Assembly (NCBI GenBank): GCA_001931875.2
Contig: MSJH02000538.1
Coordinates: 54,733-118,732 of the forward strand
Reading direction: 5' to 3'
Length of the DNA: 64,000 nt
Source: Byssochlamys sp. IMV 00236
Lineage: Eukaryota; Ascomycota; Eurotiomycetes; Eurotiales; Thermoascaceae
Shown piece after piece: positions 21,862-33,928 of this stretch. The position numbers and the translations under genes were made by a program. The notes beneath the pieces are model-generated. The model worked only from the letters and a program-made list of their open reading frames with translations. It had not been told where the DNA came from and ran no database searches. Position 1 is the stretch's first letter; each line of letters starts with the position of its first letter.

Positions 21862-24537
21862 TTAAAAACTGAAAAGTCCGCTTCGTTTCTTTCCCAGTGG
21901 ATAGACCACCAGGGCGGCGAGGAACAGACCGACGGTGATACCAATTGCGACCTGGACCATGCCGTATCCAATGTCAAAGACAACGCCACTATACTGGTCG
22001 CTGCTACTGTAGCTTGGTGTGGATTGGTTTTGTGCCTCTAGGAAGCCTTGGGTTCCATTGGAGATAATAGAGTAGATGGATTTGTTGGCCGTCATCTCAT
22101 CAGCAGATGTGATCCCAGATACGAGCGACCCGCTTGCTGCGAGACCAGATGGCACCTGGACGAAAATGGCCGGCAAAATTGCAGCAGCTGCAAGACCGTG
22201 TCGTAGTCGACTATAGAGATTGCCCATCACACCGATAACAAAAGCTCCCAACGCGTTCGCAACCTGGGTGTTCGACGCGAATCGTTTCATGCTGAAGAAG
22301 TTGGTGACATACCCAGCAAAGGAGATGATCAGCATGACAGGAACTTGTCGCCATTTAGCCTGGTTGATGGTGATGAGACAGAAGGTGAAGAGAGGTACAA
22401 AGATGAAATGGTTAAGGTATTCGTTCGTGATCGGGCTCGCAGGACACGTATATTCCGAGGAGGCATTTGCATCCAAGAGTCCATAGACCGCGGTACCAAT
22501 TGTGATTCCAAATCCGAGAAATAAGGAGTAGATGATGGCGTAGACCATGCGGACAGACCCAGCCACGATACTGCGCGATTGAAGCTCAAGACTGCCGCAC
22601 AGCACCATGTACCCAGGTAGGATAAGCGCGATGGAAGACTGGGCCAAAGCGGAGAAACAGAACAGGCGGCCTCCATGGTAAGGAATGCTACCAAAAGCTC
22701 GGGCCAGAAAAGAAGTCAAAACGGCAGCAGAGATTTCGAACACATTCGAATAGAGCTGCGATCGCGGGGAAAGCACGAGCTGAAGAATGCCCAGAAGACA
22801 GCCTAGCACAAAGGCAATGGGCAAGTCAATAGGTCGGGCATTGAAGGCGAACGGTCCAACTGTGGCACTGGCACAGCCATGCATGAGGATCAGAAACCAG
22901 ACGGGAAACTTCGGTTTACGTTTCATGATCTCGTCTAGCCGTTGGATAGCCTCTTCCACGCCGATCACATCGTGCACAACTTCCTTGTAGATCTGGTGAG
23001 TGTCCTTCAGACGACCCAGGTCCACCCCCTGCGCCGATTTCACAAGCTTCACTTCCGTTGTATGAGTGGAAGCATCGTCAAAGGATATGATCATGCATCC
23101 TGGAATGTAGAGAAACTGTCCGTCAATCTCCAACACGCGTGCAGTCATCCTCATATACTCCTCCAGTCGATGTGTTGGGGCGCCATACTTCATCAGAGCC
23201 CGACAGAGTTTCATCAGGTACCGTTGTCGAGAAAGGATCTCGGCAATGTGCACCGTGATCCGAATCTCGTCTTCCAGGTGCGGCTTCCCCCATCTCTTTG
23301 CAGCTCCGGCCAACATCCCGCTGCTCTTCGACCGTTTTAACCCTGGTCTCTGGGGGTACGTGGAGCTCGCAGACGACCCTTTGGCTGTGCTGGCCAGGGA
23401 CGTAGAGGACATGTTTGGTGATTTGTCGTACCACTTCCTTGGCTTGGGAGGCTTCTCCCCGTTGCCTCTGCTCGGGGATAAGCCTCGTAAACTCGACTCT
23501 CCCAGGCTGCCTCCCCTGAAATGACCATGTTGAGGGCCTCCAACAGGTTGGCCAGCAGCCTGTTGGTCGTACAGCTTCAACAAGGTTGACAAGATACCAC
23601 CGCGATAATGCGCTGGCCGTTGGACGTAGGCGTCCGGGTCCCTGTCCTCCAAGGGAGTGACCTGACCCGAACGAAATCCTGGTGATGGTGCACGTACTCT
23701 GTTCAGTGGATCGAACTCCTTTCGAGTCATTTGTTGGACAAGCTGGTGAGCTTCGGAAGTGCGTGTGTTGGGTCGCCTCCCTATGGATGCCTCCTCATCC
23801 TCGTCGTCCGTGGATTCGTCGAGAAACTGCTTCTCTGACAGATTGATCATGGGGATCTCATCCCCGTCTTCTGATATCAAGACAGACTGCGAAGGCGTAG
23901 ATGCGATAGATGATGGCAAGCTGGAGCGTGGACTGGGTTTGGGGGATTTGGAACGACTCAACAAGAAAGCTAACCTCTGAGCTCGTTCCTGAGCTCTTTC
24001 CTGCGCAGAATGGATAGTCCGATCAGTGATCTCATCTTCCCCAAGGAACCCCGGAGAACTGGCGCGTGAACTAGCCCGGGAACTGGCTCGAGAGCTTCCG
24101 CGAGAGCTAGCTCGAGAGTGGATCGTGAGCCCTGTGACATCGGCGGACGCGTTGAGGCCGTCATCTGTCAGAGGAGGTAACCTGGATGAGGTATCCACCT
24201 TCTCATTGTATGGAATGCTGGCTGCCGGCGATGGTTTTTGAGGAAATCCCCTTCCATCGCCTCGCGAGTCTGACGTCGATCGACTTCGACGCTCTTCGTG
24301 CTCGGGGGGCTCCGTTACAGTAAATTTGACGCGATTCGCTCCTTTCAGAATGCCTGCATTCTTCGGCTTGCCCTGCGCGCCACTAGTTCCTGCGCTCCTG
24401 TCGCGAGAACCGTCATTGGGGGAAGGGAGGGGAGTCGTATGTGACCCCGTAGATGATCTGCTGCCATCCCCAGACTGCTCTGTCATATTTGGCTGCCTGG
24501 GGGCAGTAACCGGAAGATCAAAATAGCCGCCTGCCAT
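21862..24537 (-). CDS. Prm10/ThrE-like multispanning membrane protein
   Basis: One uninterrupted frame of 891 residues. The ATG at 24537 (MAGGYFDLP) is used; three more codons upstream are open only through a GTG. Residues 1 to about 425 are disordered, Ser/Arg/Pro-rich and cytosolic by inference, with a short Arg-Ala-Ser-Ser repeat. From about 430 (LSRQRYLMKLCRALMKYGAPTHRLEEYM) comes the DUF1212/ThrE domain, then about ten hydrophobic segments. The architecture matches yeast Prm10 (pheromone-regulated membrane protein) and bacterial ThrE threonine/serine exporters. Transport of small amino acids is the family inference; the substrate in fungi is not established. A short Arg/Lys tail (GKKRSGLFSF) ends the protein. 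Confidence 0.9.
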   Translation of the reverse strand: MAGGYFDLPVTAPRQPNMTEQSGDGSRSSTGSHTTPLPSPNDGSRDRSAGTSGAQGKPKNAGILKGANRVKFTVTEPPEHEERRSRSTSDSRGDGRGFPQKPSPAASIPYNEKVDTSSRLPPLTDDGLNASADVTGLTIHSRASSRGSSRASSRASSRASSPGFLGEDEITDRTIHSAQERAQERAQRLAFLLSRSKSPKPSPRSSLPSSIASTPSQSVLISEDGDEIPMINLSEKQFLDESTDDEDEEASIGRRPNTRTSEAHQLVQQMTRKEFDPLNRVRAPSPGFRSGQVTPLEDRDPDAYVQRPAHYRGGILSTLLKLYDQQAAGQPVGGPQHGHFRGGSLGESSLRGLSPSRGNGEKPPKPRKWYDKSPNMSSTSLASTAKGSSASSTYPQRPGLKRSKSSGMLAGAAKRWGKPHLEDEIRITVHIAEILSRQRYLMKLCRALMKYGAPTHRLEEYMRMTARVLEIDGQFLYIPGCMIISFDDASTHTTEVKLVKSAQGVDLGRLKDTHQIYKEVVHDVIGVEEAIQRLDEIMKRKPKFPVWFLILMHGCASATVGPFAFNARPIDLPIAFVLGCLLGILQLVLSPRSQLYSNVFEISAAVLTSFLARAFGSIPYHGGRLFCFSALAQSSIALILPGYMVLCGSLELQSRSIVAGSVRMVYAIIYSLFLGFGITIGTAVYGLLDANASSEYTCPASPITNEYLNHFIFVPLFTFCLITINQAKWRQVPVMLIISFAGYVTNFFSMKRFASNTQVANALGAFVIGVMGNLYSRLRHGLAAAAILPAIFVQVPSGLAASGSLVSGITSADEMTANKSIYSIISNGTQGFLEAQNQSTPSYSSSDQYSGVVFDIGYGMVQVAIGITVGLFLAALVVYPLGKKRSGLFSF
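24053..24115 (-). repeat. 12-bp tandem repeat coding for Ser-Arg-Ala-Ser
   Basis: Within the Prm10-like gene about five 12-bp units encode repeated S-R-(A/G)-S. The third codon positions differ between units, so this is an aged or codon-diverged repeat rather than a recent slippage event. Confidence 0.7.
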
Positions 24538-25737
24538 CTTGTTCACTGGACCTGTCCTCTCCGTAGATTCCGAACGGTCCAGGCCAGAGTGAGCGGGTGT
24601 GGTTTCCGTCTGTATCCCGGCAACCGTCAGCTATGTTGCATCACAGGCACACCAAAACCCCAGAAACCAGGACCTCCAGAGGTCCAGACGCCGGGGTGGC
24701 AGTTGACAGTAGTACTGGAGAGAGGTTTAAAAGGGGAATGAGACACCAACAGTTTTGCAACTGGAACTGACTGCAGCGCTACCTTGCGCACGAGCTGTGC
24801 AGGTACCAGATGGTATTGCTTTGATCCGCTACCAGGAATGATAATACGTCATGTATACATGATCAGAGCAGCCACAGCATGAACAACAACAGAATCGAGA
24901 GAAGAATATAATGATCTTTGTTAGAGCGCAGTGACAAGAGGGTGGGAAAAGATTGTGCGTCGTGGGAGGAGGACAAGAACGGATCTAGGACGGATGCGGG
25001 TGACGTCGAGGAAGACCCGATGCGGCAAGAGAATAAAAAATAATAAGAAAAAGGAGGATCAACCAGACACCAGCTTAGTTGATCAGCCAATTGTTGTCTC
25101 TTGTTGGTTCAAGCGTAGCAGATGGCACAGACCAGCGACGAGGAGGAGAGAGATATTCTTCTTGCCTTGTTGATTGTTAGCAGTAGTAGTAGTAGTAGTG
25201 AGAAGAGAAACCTCCTTTGGGGAACAGTGGCACGGACGAGAGAGAGAAGGGCCGAGTAGATAAACGCCAGTGTCTCCCAGCCCTTCGAGGGGGGGAAAAT
25301 CCTCGATTCAAGAGGGGATGGCAGCGAGAGGGTCACACCCTCGCCTCTCCATCGGGTTGAGACGGGCATCAGGCATGGAGCGGCCTTGCGTCGTCCTCAT
25401 CAGACAAGCTATGCTACTATCTTCGTTGCGACCTCCGTTCGTCGGTTCCACGGGTCCACGGGGGAGGTACCACAGTGGCCAAATGCAATCCGCGGACAGA
25501 AAAAAGAGTCCAAGCTCTGATATCAACAACAACTAAGGATATCCGTCCTCTCGAGAATCCGACCCACCGGGTCAAACGATCGAACAGTCTGGATTCTGAC
25601 GGTTAGGAGTCAGCAGTGGAGTATTAGCACTATCAGCTTCTTGTTAGCGCCCGCAAAGCACGACGAACTAGTTTAACTCATCAGCATCTCTCGTCCATCA
25701 AATCCCTGCTTCTCACCAACCAGTTCGATATCTACCC
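24538..25737. other. Promoter and leader of the Prm10-like gene
   Basis: It contains a (TAG)n run at about 25182-25199 and purine-rich stretches on the plus strand (pyrimidine-rich when read as the leader of the minus-strand gene). Unlike the leader at 14.7-16.0 kb, ATGs are present on the coding strand. No motif-bearing open frame is seen. Confidence 0.5.
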
Positions 25738-26178
25738 ATGGAGGGAGAAAACCATATTCCATCCTTCCAGCTGGAGAGTGGCGGTGGCTGTCGAGTCTAC
25801 GCAGAGGTAGGTTTCTCTCCCCTTCTCTGTTTCTTTTCTTTCAACGTTTGTACGTTCCCAATCCATACACTACTCACTCGACCCTCCCAGTGGATCACGC
25901 TAGACACAGGATACTCAGAGCACCCCATTCGAGTATGCATTACGAATCTCTCCGTAGGATGATCGATCGTCAAGGCCAAGGTCGATGCTCTACTGTGGCT
26001 TCGAGAAGATAGCAGCAGCGTCAACGACTTGGACTGGGGCAGCGTCAACTATGCGTTACGTGTCAGGCCGAGACATGGACATCATCCACTGAGGAGTCGC
26101 TATCAGACAAGAATCGCTGGTTTCTTTTTTCATCACTTTTTTACCCCTGGCAACAATGTCTCTCTGTTGGGTCCATGA
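25738..26178 (+). CDS. Possible small gene or gene relic interrupted by TGA
   Basis: ATG 25738 begins a frame that splices cleanly: exon 25738-25806, intron 25807-25890 (GTAGGT...CCCAG, 84 nt), then exon from 25891. The spliced frame reads on to TGA at 25960-25962 (46 residues). The same frame is then open again to 26178 with protein-like composition (IVKAKVDALLWLREDSS, NDLDWGSVNY). This suggests either a tiny gene, an intron I cannot place across the TGA, or a once longer gene with an in-frame stop. I do not recognise the product. No family evidence; low confidence. Confidence 0.25.
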
Positions 26179-29100
26179 TCAACATGTGATGATCTTCCAC
26201 TCTAAAACCTCCTGTCAATTTGTGCCGCCGCAGACTCTTCCGCACTGGACCCTGACGAGCCCGTGCGAGCGAAACCAACCCAGATAGGGAATGTCGGCCA
26301 AGAACTCATCTCTGCCGTCCAGCCACAGTGCTCCATCGAAGCCTTCTAGCGGTTGATAGTCAATTGTGCCCCCCTCGTGGAAATACCAGAGCCGCCGTCC
26401 GGACAAGCTTAATCGATTCGACGCTGATCAGGCCAAACTGTCAGGGCAGCCGGTCGGGAAACCCCCTATCGACTGCGCTAAAGCAGACGTTCATGACAGA
26501 TCGATCTGGATCTTTGCAAGAAGACCTGCCCATACATGTTCTGCTCGCTCTGCCTGGTCAAGCATGGATATCTAGATACCTTCTGCGACCGCATATCTCG
26601 AACTGCGGCCACCACTGGGCTTGGATTTCACACCCGCGGCTGATCGAGATATCTGTGCGGTGCTCACGGCCCCACTGCTGGCACTTAACTTTGAGCACAG
26701 GACGCATTATTATTGTACAGTAATCATGATCGGGTCGTCCAAGTCTGGATCTCGAGGTTTGTGACAGCGGGATGACTCTTTTCCCCCTTCGCCGGCCTGT
26801 GCGTACATCGTGTGTGGAGCTGAGTCTCGCGTCATTGTGTTACACGCATTTTCGTCAATGGTGACCAAAAAGACAGGTCTCCACGCGCTGTGTGGCAGGG
26901 CAACAGAGCATCTCACTGGAGCGCGGTAGAGATGAGCCAGTGCACACTCATGGCACTCGATGACACTGTGGGAGAAGAAGACGTGCTCCGAGTCCTGAGG
27001 TGCGGCGCAACATCCTCGATCTGGTCAGTGCACCTCGCTCTCGGCCCCTCACACGACGATTGTCACTCCCACCTGCACTATCAGTTGGGCTTGATTGGCG
27101 ATCCTGCATGTGAGCTGCATGTATGCGACCTTGCAGGAACGGTGTCTAACTTAGTTATGGCAATTAGTGAATTAGTTTCAGCAGCCCCCGTCGCCATAAG
27201 CTTATCGCAGTGCATGTGTCTAGAAGTTTTACGGTTTCTGCATCCGATGCGCACTCTCAGAGACCATTGCTGAGGGCTATAATACGTCTCGTCTCATAAA
27301 CATCATCTATGGCGGTCACGAGGGAAAATCTTGCCGGGAAACCTCGAGCTGCAACCACGAGTTAAGCTTGTGCGACAATGCAGCCTATGTCTTCACGTTG
27401 CCGTTTTCACGGACCACCTATTACCGAGGATGACTGTGCGACATCGATGAACCCAAATGACCAATATGAAGCAGGTACGGCTCCTTCGTAGTAGACAATG
27501 TGCAGCGTGCCTGTTCATGGACACGATGAGACGCACCGTCCTATCGAGTGAGTGGACTGGGGCCCCGCCATCCCTAAGACATTCTGTACGAGGTTTACTG
27601 AGAAAGACAGCCCGCGGAAACTCTCTGGCAGTCACGTACCATAGAGCATCTCGCAACGACATACCATTCCCTGTTTTCACCGTATACAATACATATTATG
27701 CAATGTTCGAGTCGATGTGGCGAGTCTTGGTAAAGGGCTGTTCTATTTCCGGATATCCGCCTGGCCCGGGAGCAGAAGTTCGGGTCAAGTGGATCCGTGG
27801 CTTTGAGCTTAAAAATGCCCCGAACCGCGATAGAAGAAGTTAAGAACAGACTCAAAAAAGAACTCAGCCTTGGGGATATCCTTCTCCGCACACGCTAACG
27901 GATACGACCACCAGCGCATTGAAACGTCCGGCTCCTTCTTCCTTCGAACAATGTTACAAAGAAACCTGCTTTGAAGCCCTACTGCGATCTATGAATATCG
28001 GATGTTGATATTGATGCCGGTTCTCCCGACATAACCAAGCAGGCCTCGGGGACCCTCCGGCCCCTCCGACTGCAAAATGTGCAGCCGCAGAGGCCAGCCA
28101 CATAACTAACACGTCCGCGGCACGCGGATGGCTAAAAGGTCATGTCTATTGATTATTGCGCCACCGGGTAAGCTAACACTATCGGTCCAAGAGAAAAGGG
28201 CCGTAGCGCTACCATCCTTCGCCATCCAGATCCACAAATTCAACCACGCACAATGCCAGCAAATCAACGACCCGAAAGATCGTTGATAATCGACACATCT
28301 AGATGCTTTTAAGATCTCCCCTACTAACTAACCGCCAAGTATCATATCTAGTGAATCATGTGTTGAAGGGGGCAAAAGAAGAAGAAAGTGAAAGGCGATC
28401 AATAACCACCAGATCCGCATGAACATCGATCTTATGGATAGCGCCCAAAGATTCCACTTAAACAGTCATGTTACACATAGCGTGGTTGCAAGATGTCAAC
28501 ACTATTCCGCTATCTTAGCTCGCCAGAGTTTTCCTGTTCTGGGCTCAATAGTCGAGGGGCAGAAAGACAGCACCTGAGATGATTTCCCTACAGTAGCGCC
28601 AACATCACAACATACTCCGTAGTATGCGATCTCGCCAGGAAGGAGCCCACGGGTTCCTCAACACCGGGTTCCAAAACCGACGGGAAAAGTCGGTGAGACT
28701 CAACGGTGGTCCTTTCGCATTGTGGAAGAGAGATCTCAAGGTTCCAGCCCTTGATCCCAGAACAGAAAAAGCACATTTGATTGGAGCATCAATTGCGATA
28801 ATGGAGGGCACGGATTTCAAACAGTAGCCTGTTTTTGGGCCGTATCCTGGACTTCTACACGTCAACATTCAGTCACTCCACGATATCTGATCTCTGCTCT
28901 GCGTTATGGTCCCTCACATTCCTTAAGCCGGCTTCTCAAAGGACAGTGCACGGTCCTTGAAACATACTTATTATCTAGGCGTCTCTTGCTGCACCAACGC
29001 TCAGATAAGCGAGAGCTTGGGCTCTGCAAGGACAACATAGCGCCTCGGGTAGCATAAGTACGGATTTGAAAGAACTCGTTGCTGCCCGATCGAATAATCT

Positions 29101-32100
29101 AGTCTCGTGGGTCTCTAACAATACGGAGATTAGGGGAAAGGGGCTTTGAGCACAGATAAGTGGATTCTGGCGAGTTTCATACTAATTTCGACCTTTCTCC
29201 CTGCAGACGTACTACTTCCCATGCAGTCATCCCTAGGATTGCGTATGCGGATCAGGGCAGACGTTGACCTATATTGCAATATTGACTAGAACGTGCCAGC
29301 TCGTCTCTCCAGAGTAGTAGTCGATATCAGCGTTCTCTTGATCAACGAGCGTTCTCAGCTTGGCACAGGGTTTGTTTTTTATATTGGCCTTGAAGCATAT
29401 TTCCGCTGCAATATCCGCCCGTTGCATGTCCTGATGTCGCAATTGACTCCAGGACCAGCGTGGTATTGCTGAATCCTTGGATCTGGGACATGCTACGTAC
29501 TCTATGCGTCACTACGGAGTACCCAGATGACTTTTGACTCTGTTTCGACAATGGCAACGTATATTGGACCCACGCATATCAACAGTACCGAATATGCAGA
29601 AACCATCTCCAAATTCGTGCATTCAGAGACTGCAAGGACCCGGGAGCCAGCGGAATCAGGCGGAAACTAACCCTTCCTTTGCATGTTGACATGTGGTTAA
29701 CAAGCATATTATACCAGTATTCAGCATACCAGGTTGCTATCATGCTTGTTTGCCGCTGATGGTGCGATCTCATGGCACGGTGCTTTCCAGTAACCTATCT
29801 ACCACTGTCTGATTCATCATAACGGCTGGGCCAGTTATGAATGCATACGCCTAACTCTTTCCACGATTGGAGTTCAGGACCTATGAGTTAGCAGACCACA
29901 GGTGAGACGCAAATTATAGTAGGGAGAGCGGCAGCGCGGCCGGATAGGCCCACAAATGATATGGTGTGGCAGTGACGGCTTTTTTTATATCAGGTATGGA
30001 ATTCCTCGGACGGAACTGGGACGGGCGTTCCGAGCTCCAAAGATAAGCAGTTCGGACTATCATGCAAGATCCAATCATGAATTATTATCCTGGAACATGA
30101 TTGACAGGCATTCAACATTCGGCTCTCGGTCGGAAACATCTCGCCAAAACGGTGCGTGTTCTCTAACATCATGTATGTGCTCCTGATATCCATGCAGCAG
30201 TGATCTTCAGACATAGTACACTCTCATGGCGCATTGTACGGAGTAGGCATCAATAGAATCCCTTCCCTTTCCTTCCGAACGATAGTCAGGGACATGGGGG
30301 TTCCTAGACTACATGATCGGCGAAATGCAGCGGCAACTTTACTTGCTCGGGGAAAACATGGATCCTGACGCTGATCCGGACGACGTGTGCATTGGAAACT
30401 ATGTCCTTTCGGCCCGCAGCGATCAACCTCCCGTCGGGCCCGCACGTATCCCGTAATTTGTGCCGTCCGCCAAAGGGACCTCACTAGGGGACTCATACTG
30501 ATGCGATCGTCATGTTCATTTGGAAAACTGAAATCCACACTGCACAGTGTCTGAGATTCTCCACCTTTTTTTATACACTTTTGTCGACCGTTCTCGGCCC
30601 CATCGAAGGAGACACGCGGTCTGTCTAGAACAAGGCCGCCTAGCATTATCGACGTGCATATTTGGATTTCAGCGGTGTGCAAATGGACGACGTTAAGCTA
30701 ACCGGTTCATTGCATCAAGGATGAATATTATTCAAGGCCCATCCACTTCTTTGGAATATTCGGTTTCCACACTGCTTATTCTAGACTGCGGCGAAATTAA
30801 AATTTCCCATCGCAGAATCCTCGATTCGGAGGAACCCGGTGGTTGAAGATGTCGCGACATGTCGGTCGGCGAGAAAAGCAACGACCGGGGAGGAAAATCA
30901 TGAGACGAACCTTCGCCTCTACGGCTTGCCGGACAGTATTTCCCTGCAGATCCGGGATTGGATTTACTGATATACCGACGATCGTTCCCTGTTCCTTTTC
31001 GTAGATCTGTTTAGTTATGATCTTCGAGTATAAAAATACAGCATAGATATCTGTCTAGACCTGTGGCGTCGTAGTAAGAGTTAGAACTACTATTTTTTAG
31101 ACATCACTCTATGTTCCTCTTGTAGGGTTGGACTGCAAGTATTACTGCGATTTGTGAAGTAATCTCGTCGATGGTCGCAGGGCTATTGCAATCTGGCACG
31201 GGTATGTATATATCTTTGCACTGGTGTATGATATAGTCTTACCGGACAGTAGTTAACTTACTCTTGCCGCAACGACTCAACAAACCTTTGGGCTTACCAC
31301 GGTATTTAAAATTCAAATATATGTATTCTACCATGTCTATTGATAGAAAAAGGAAGAAAATACTCATTGCCACTGTATTAATCATGTCCCGCACAGTTCG
31401 AGTCCGCAACCCCATCGACCACGTACACTATATATTTTACACGCCTGTTCATATCTACTCACATGCGTTTCCGCCGGACATTGTGCCAATCATCTGCTCG
31501 TACGGCGCTATATAATCATCTTTTTCCTTTTCCTGCGATTTTAACACCACCTACTAATAACAAGAGAAACGAATCGCGGTCCAACGACATTGCACGCTGA
31601 TTTGTCTGGACCAACTACTTAGGCATCACTCCGCCACAACAATTCAAACCACCCAGACGATTCCATACTAGATCCTCATTCGTCTATACACATGCCAAAA
31701 GCATATCAATTGTCAGCATATAGCACACGAAACACCAACGGTCGAGCAGTTGAGTTGAGTTGGTCTTGAGACCAAATCATGACTTCACGAGCCCTGCTTC
31801 AACTAGCTACGAACAAGAATACCTAATGAGTCTACCTGCCTATTGAGACACACGCACATGATATTGTTCGTGCAACATTGCGAGGATAGAGTTTAAGACA
31901 CTTGAAAGGCTGCGATATCACGAGAGCAAACAGGATGGGGGAGACGCCTTTTCGTGTTTGGGGATGGATCATGAAATGAAATAGGCAGCCGTTTTTCGAG
32001 TCTTTGAAACCTTTTTTTTTTATGATTAGTCTATACTACTGTGAAAGGTAGAGTAGTTCGCAATTTCCTTGCTTTTTCCTCCGGGTCGAGTGTCACATGT

Positions 32101-33928
32101 GGCTGAAGTTATATGTACAGTAGTTGATTTATCACAAGTATCATCATCTCCGGAAGGACGCCAAATGCCTCGGTTAGCTGGAATCAAATAACCAATGCGA
32201 TTTCTAATATCCTTTCTTGTTTCTTTGCTTTTTTTGGTAGGAAGCCAGCGGAATAGCTTCTAATACCTGATTTGATTGATGACCATGTCTATAGGTCATA
32301 TATCTATTTTTCTCACGAATAAAAAACACTATTCACACACACCCGTTACATCCAGCCAACACGACACAACACTATGCTTATCATATACACACACCTACCT
32401 AAACTATCATCTAGTTAACTAGTTAGTTATCATATGGCAAGATCTTACTAATTACCTTTCTTATTCCCTCTACCATATTCTTTTCGAAACCATTCTCTCA
32501 AATCAAGGGATAAGCAAGAATGAGAAATCAAGAATGATAACATGACATAATCCGAGTAATACAACCGATTAGTTACCTACCTAACTAACTAGTTATGTTG
32601 TGTTGTGTTGTGTTGTATCCTCCCAGCCAGCCACCATGAGGAATTTCATAAATGATACCCTCCCCCCTAGCGCGACAAAACAAAAAACCAGTCTACAGGC
32701 TTAATGTATTGGATAGATCTCCCTATCGGACTATTTAGCCTAAAATTTCCTGAAACCGAAGCCATGGTTTTGCGGGGGGGGGGAGGGGGTTTCGAAACAT
32801 ACATAGATGATATGAAAATGTGAATTTTGGTTGGGGATGATGGCGCGCGCGGGTTTTTGTCTACTATAAGGTTGGGATATTTGTTTGATGTAACCTAAGA
32901 AGGAACGGTCAATGCGCCAATACGGTTAAGGAGGAAGGGTTCTCCGATTCTATCCTTCCCTAGGTCAATGGGTTCTGGGAAGGAAGAGGGGATTTGAGGA
33001 TGACTACTATCGCTGGAGGTGTTTGGTGGTTTGACTAGTATGTATGTACATACTGTATTATTCAGTTAAGTGTATATAGAGCATGAACCAGCACCACAGT
33101 TGGATCGTTTCTAATGGCAAATAATACCGATCTTGTAGTTCATAAGATGATAATTGTTTCTATCAGGGGGTGTCTGTCATTTCTAGGGGGCGTGAGAATC
33201 AGGTTACGCTTCTATTGGAGTCCATATTTATATACATACATTACAAAGCCGCAATAGTAGCTAGTTATAAGGACGAGTAGATGAGCAGTGAATATTGACA
33301 TATATCCAAGGTTCCACGGCCATTGAAGTCAGTAATATATACATTGTTACGTCCGCGATTATATTTATATTTATTTTTCTGTTGCTGGTCTGCTCCGTTC
33401 GATGCGCATACGCATAGGGATTTGCTCTGAATACTTTCCCACGCAAATGGCCGGTTGAGCCACTGTCCCCTAGAATAACCAGATGACAGAGAATGCTAAA
33501 AGATTTTCTATGATGTGCTCGAACACCATCCACTAGAATACGAACCTTTCCGGATACTCCAAGACTTGCACCAGTTCCCGTTTTATTGGAAATAGGTACG
33601 CATATACAGAGTTATGTACTATGTTGAATTGTTGATGCCATTCATCAAAGGTAGCCAAAGAAACCTATTTGACAGCAGAACACAAAATCCCAAGAACCTA
33701 GACTGGTATCTCTTTTGCAGACTCCGTTCCCTTTGCAAATGCATGATCCCATATTCGGGCCCGACTCCTAGCCGTCCGGCCATTTCCCATATAACCATCG
33801 CCTGGACGAAGTGAAAACAAAGAAGCATTCTCAAGAAACTCTTCCTTGAGGGAGGTAGAAGAAAGATACATAAAGTAGATGCAACAAATCAGATATCACA
33901 TGACAGTCGATATGGCCATCGACCACTT
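26179..33928. other. Gene desert of about 7.7 kb
   Basis: No frame carries a recognisable domain. Several frames of 120-150 codons exist (plus 26328-26723, 26890-27273 and 27457-27843; minus 30682-30224), lengths expected by chance at this base composition. One minus-strand frame (26406-26215, without ATG) has unusually protein-like composition (GTIDYQPLEGFDGALWLDG) and could be a gene fragment. The stretch 31-33.2 kb is AT-rich with microsatellites and a G run at 32775-32788. I see no terminal repeats or transposase motifs. Confidence 0.45.
32595..32617. repeat. (GTTGT)n microsatellite
   Basis: About four copies of TGTTG in tandem, next to stacked TAACTAACTAGTTA units. Confidence 0.8.

Noticed and set aside
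28605..28868. Overlapping frames on both strands near 28.7 kb, considered as a transposon relic
   Set aside because: The plus-strand reading looks mildly protein-like, but no transposase motif or terminal repeats are visible.
30224..30682. 152-codon minus-strand frame in the gene desert
   Set aside because: Mixed composition with many Arg and Cys and no recognisable family; length is within chance expectation over this much DNA.
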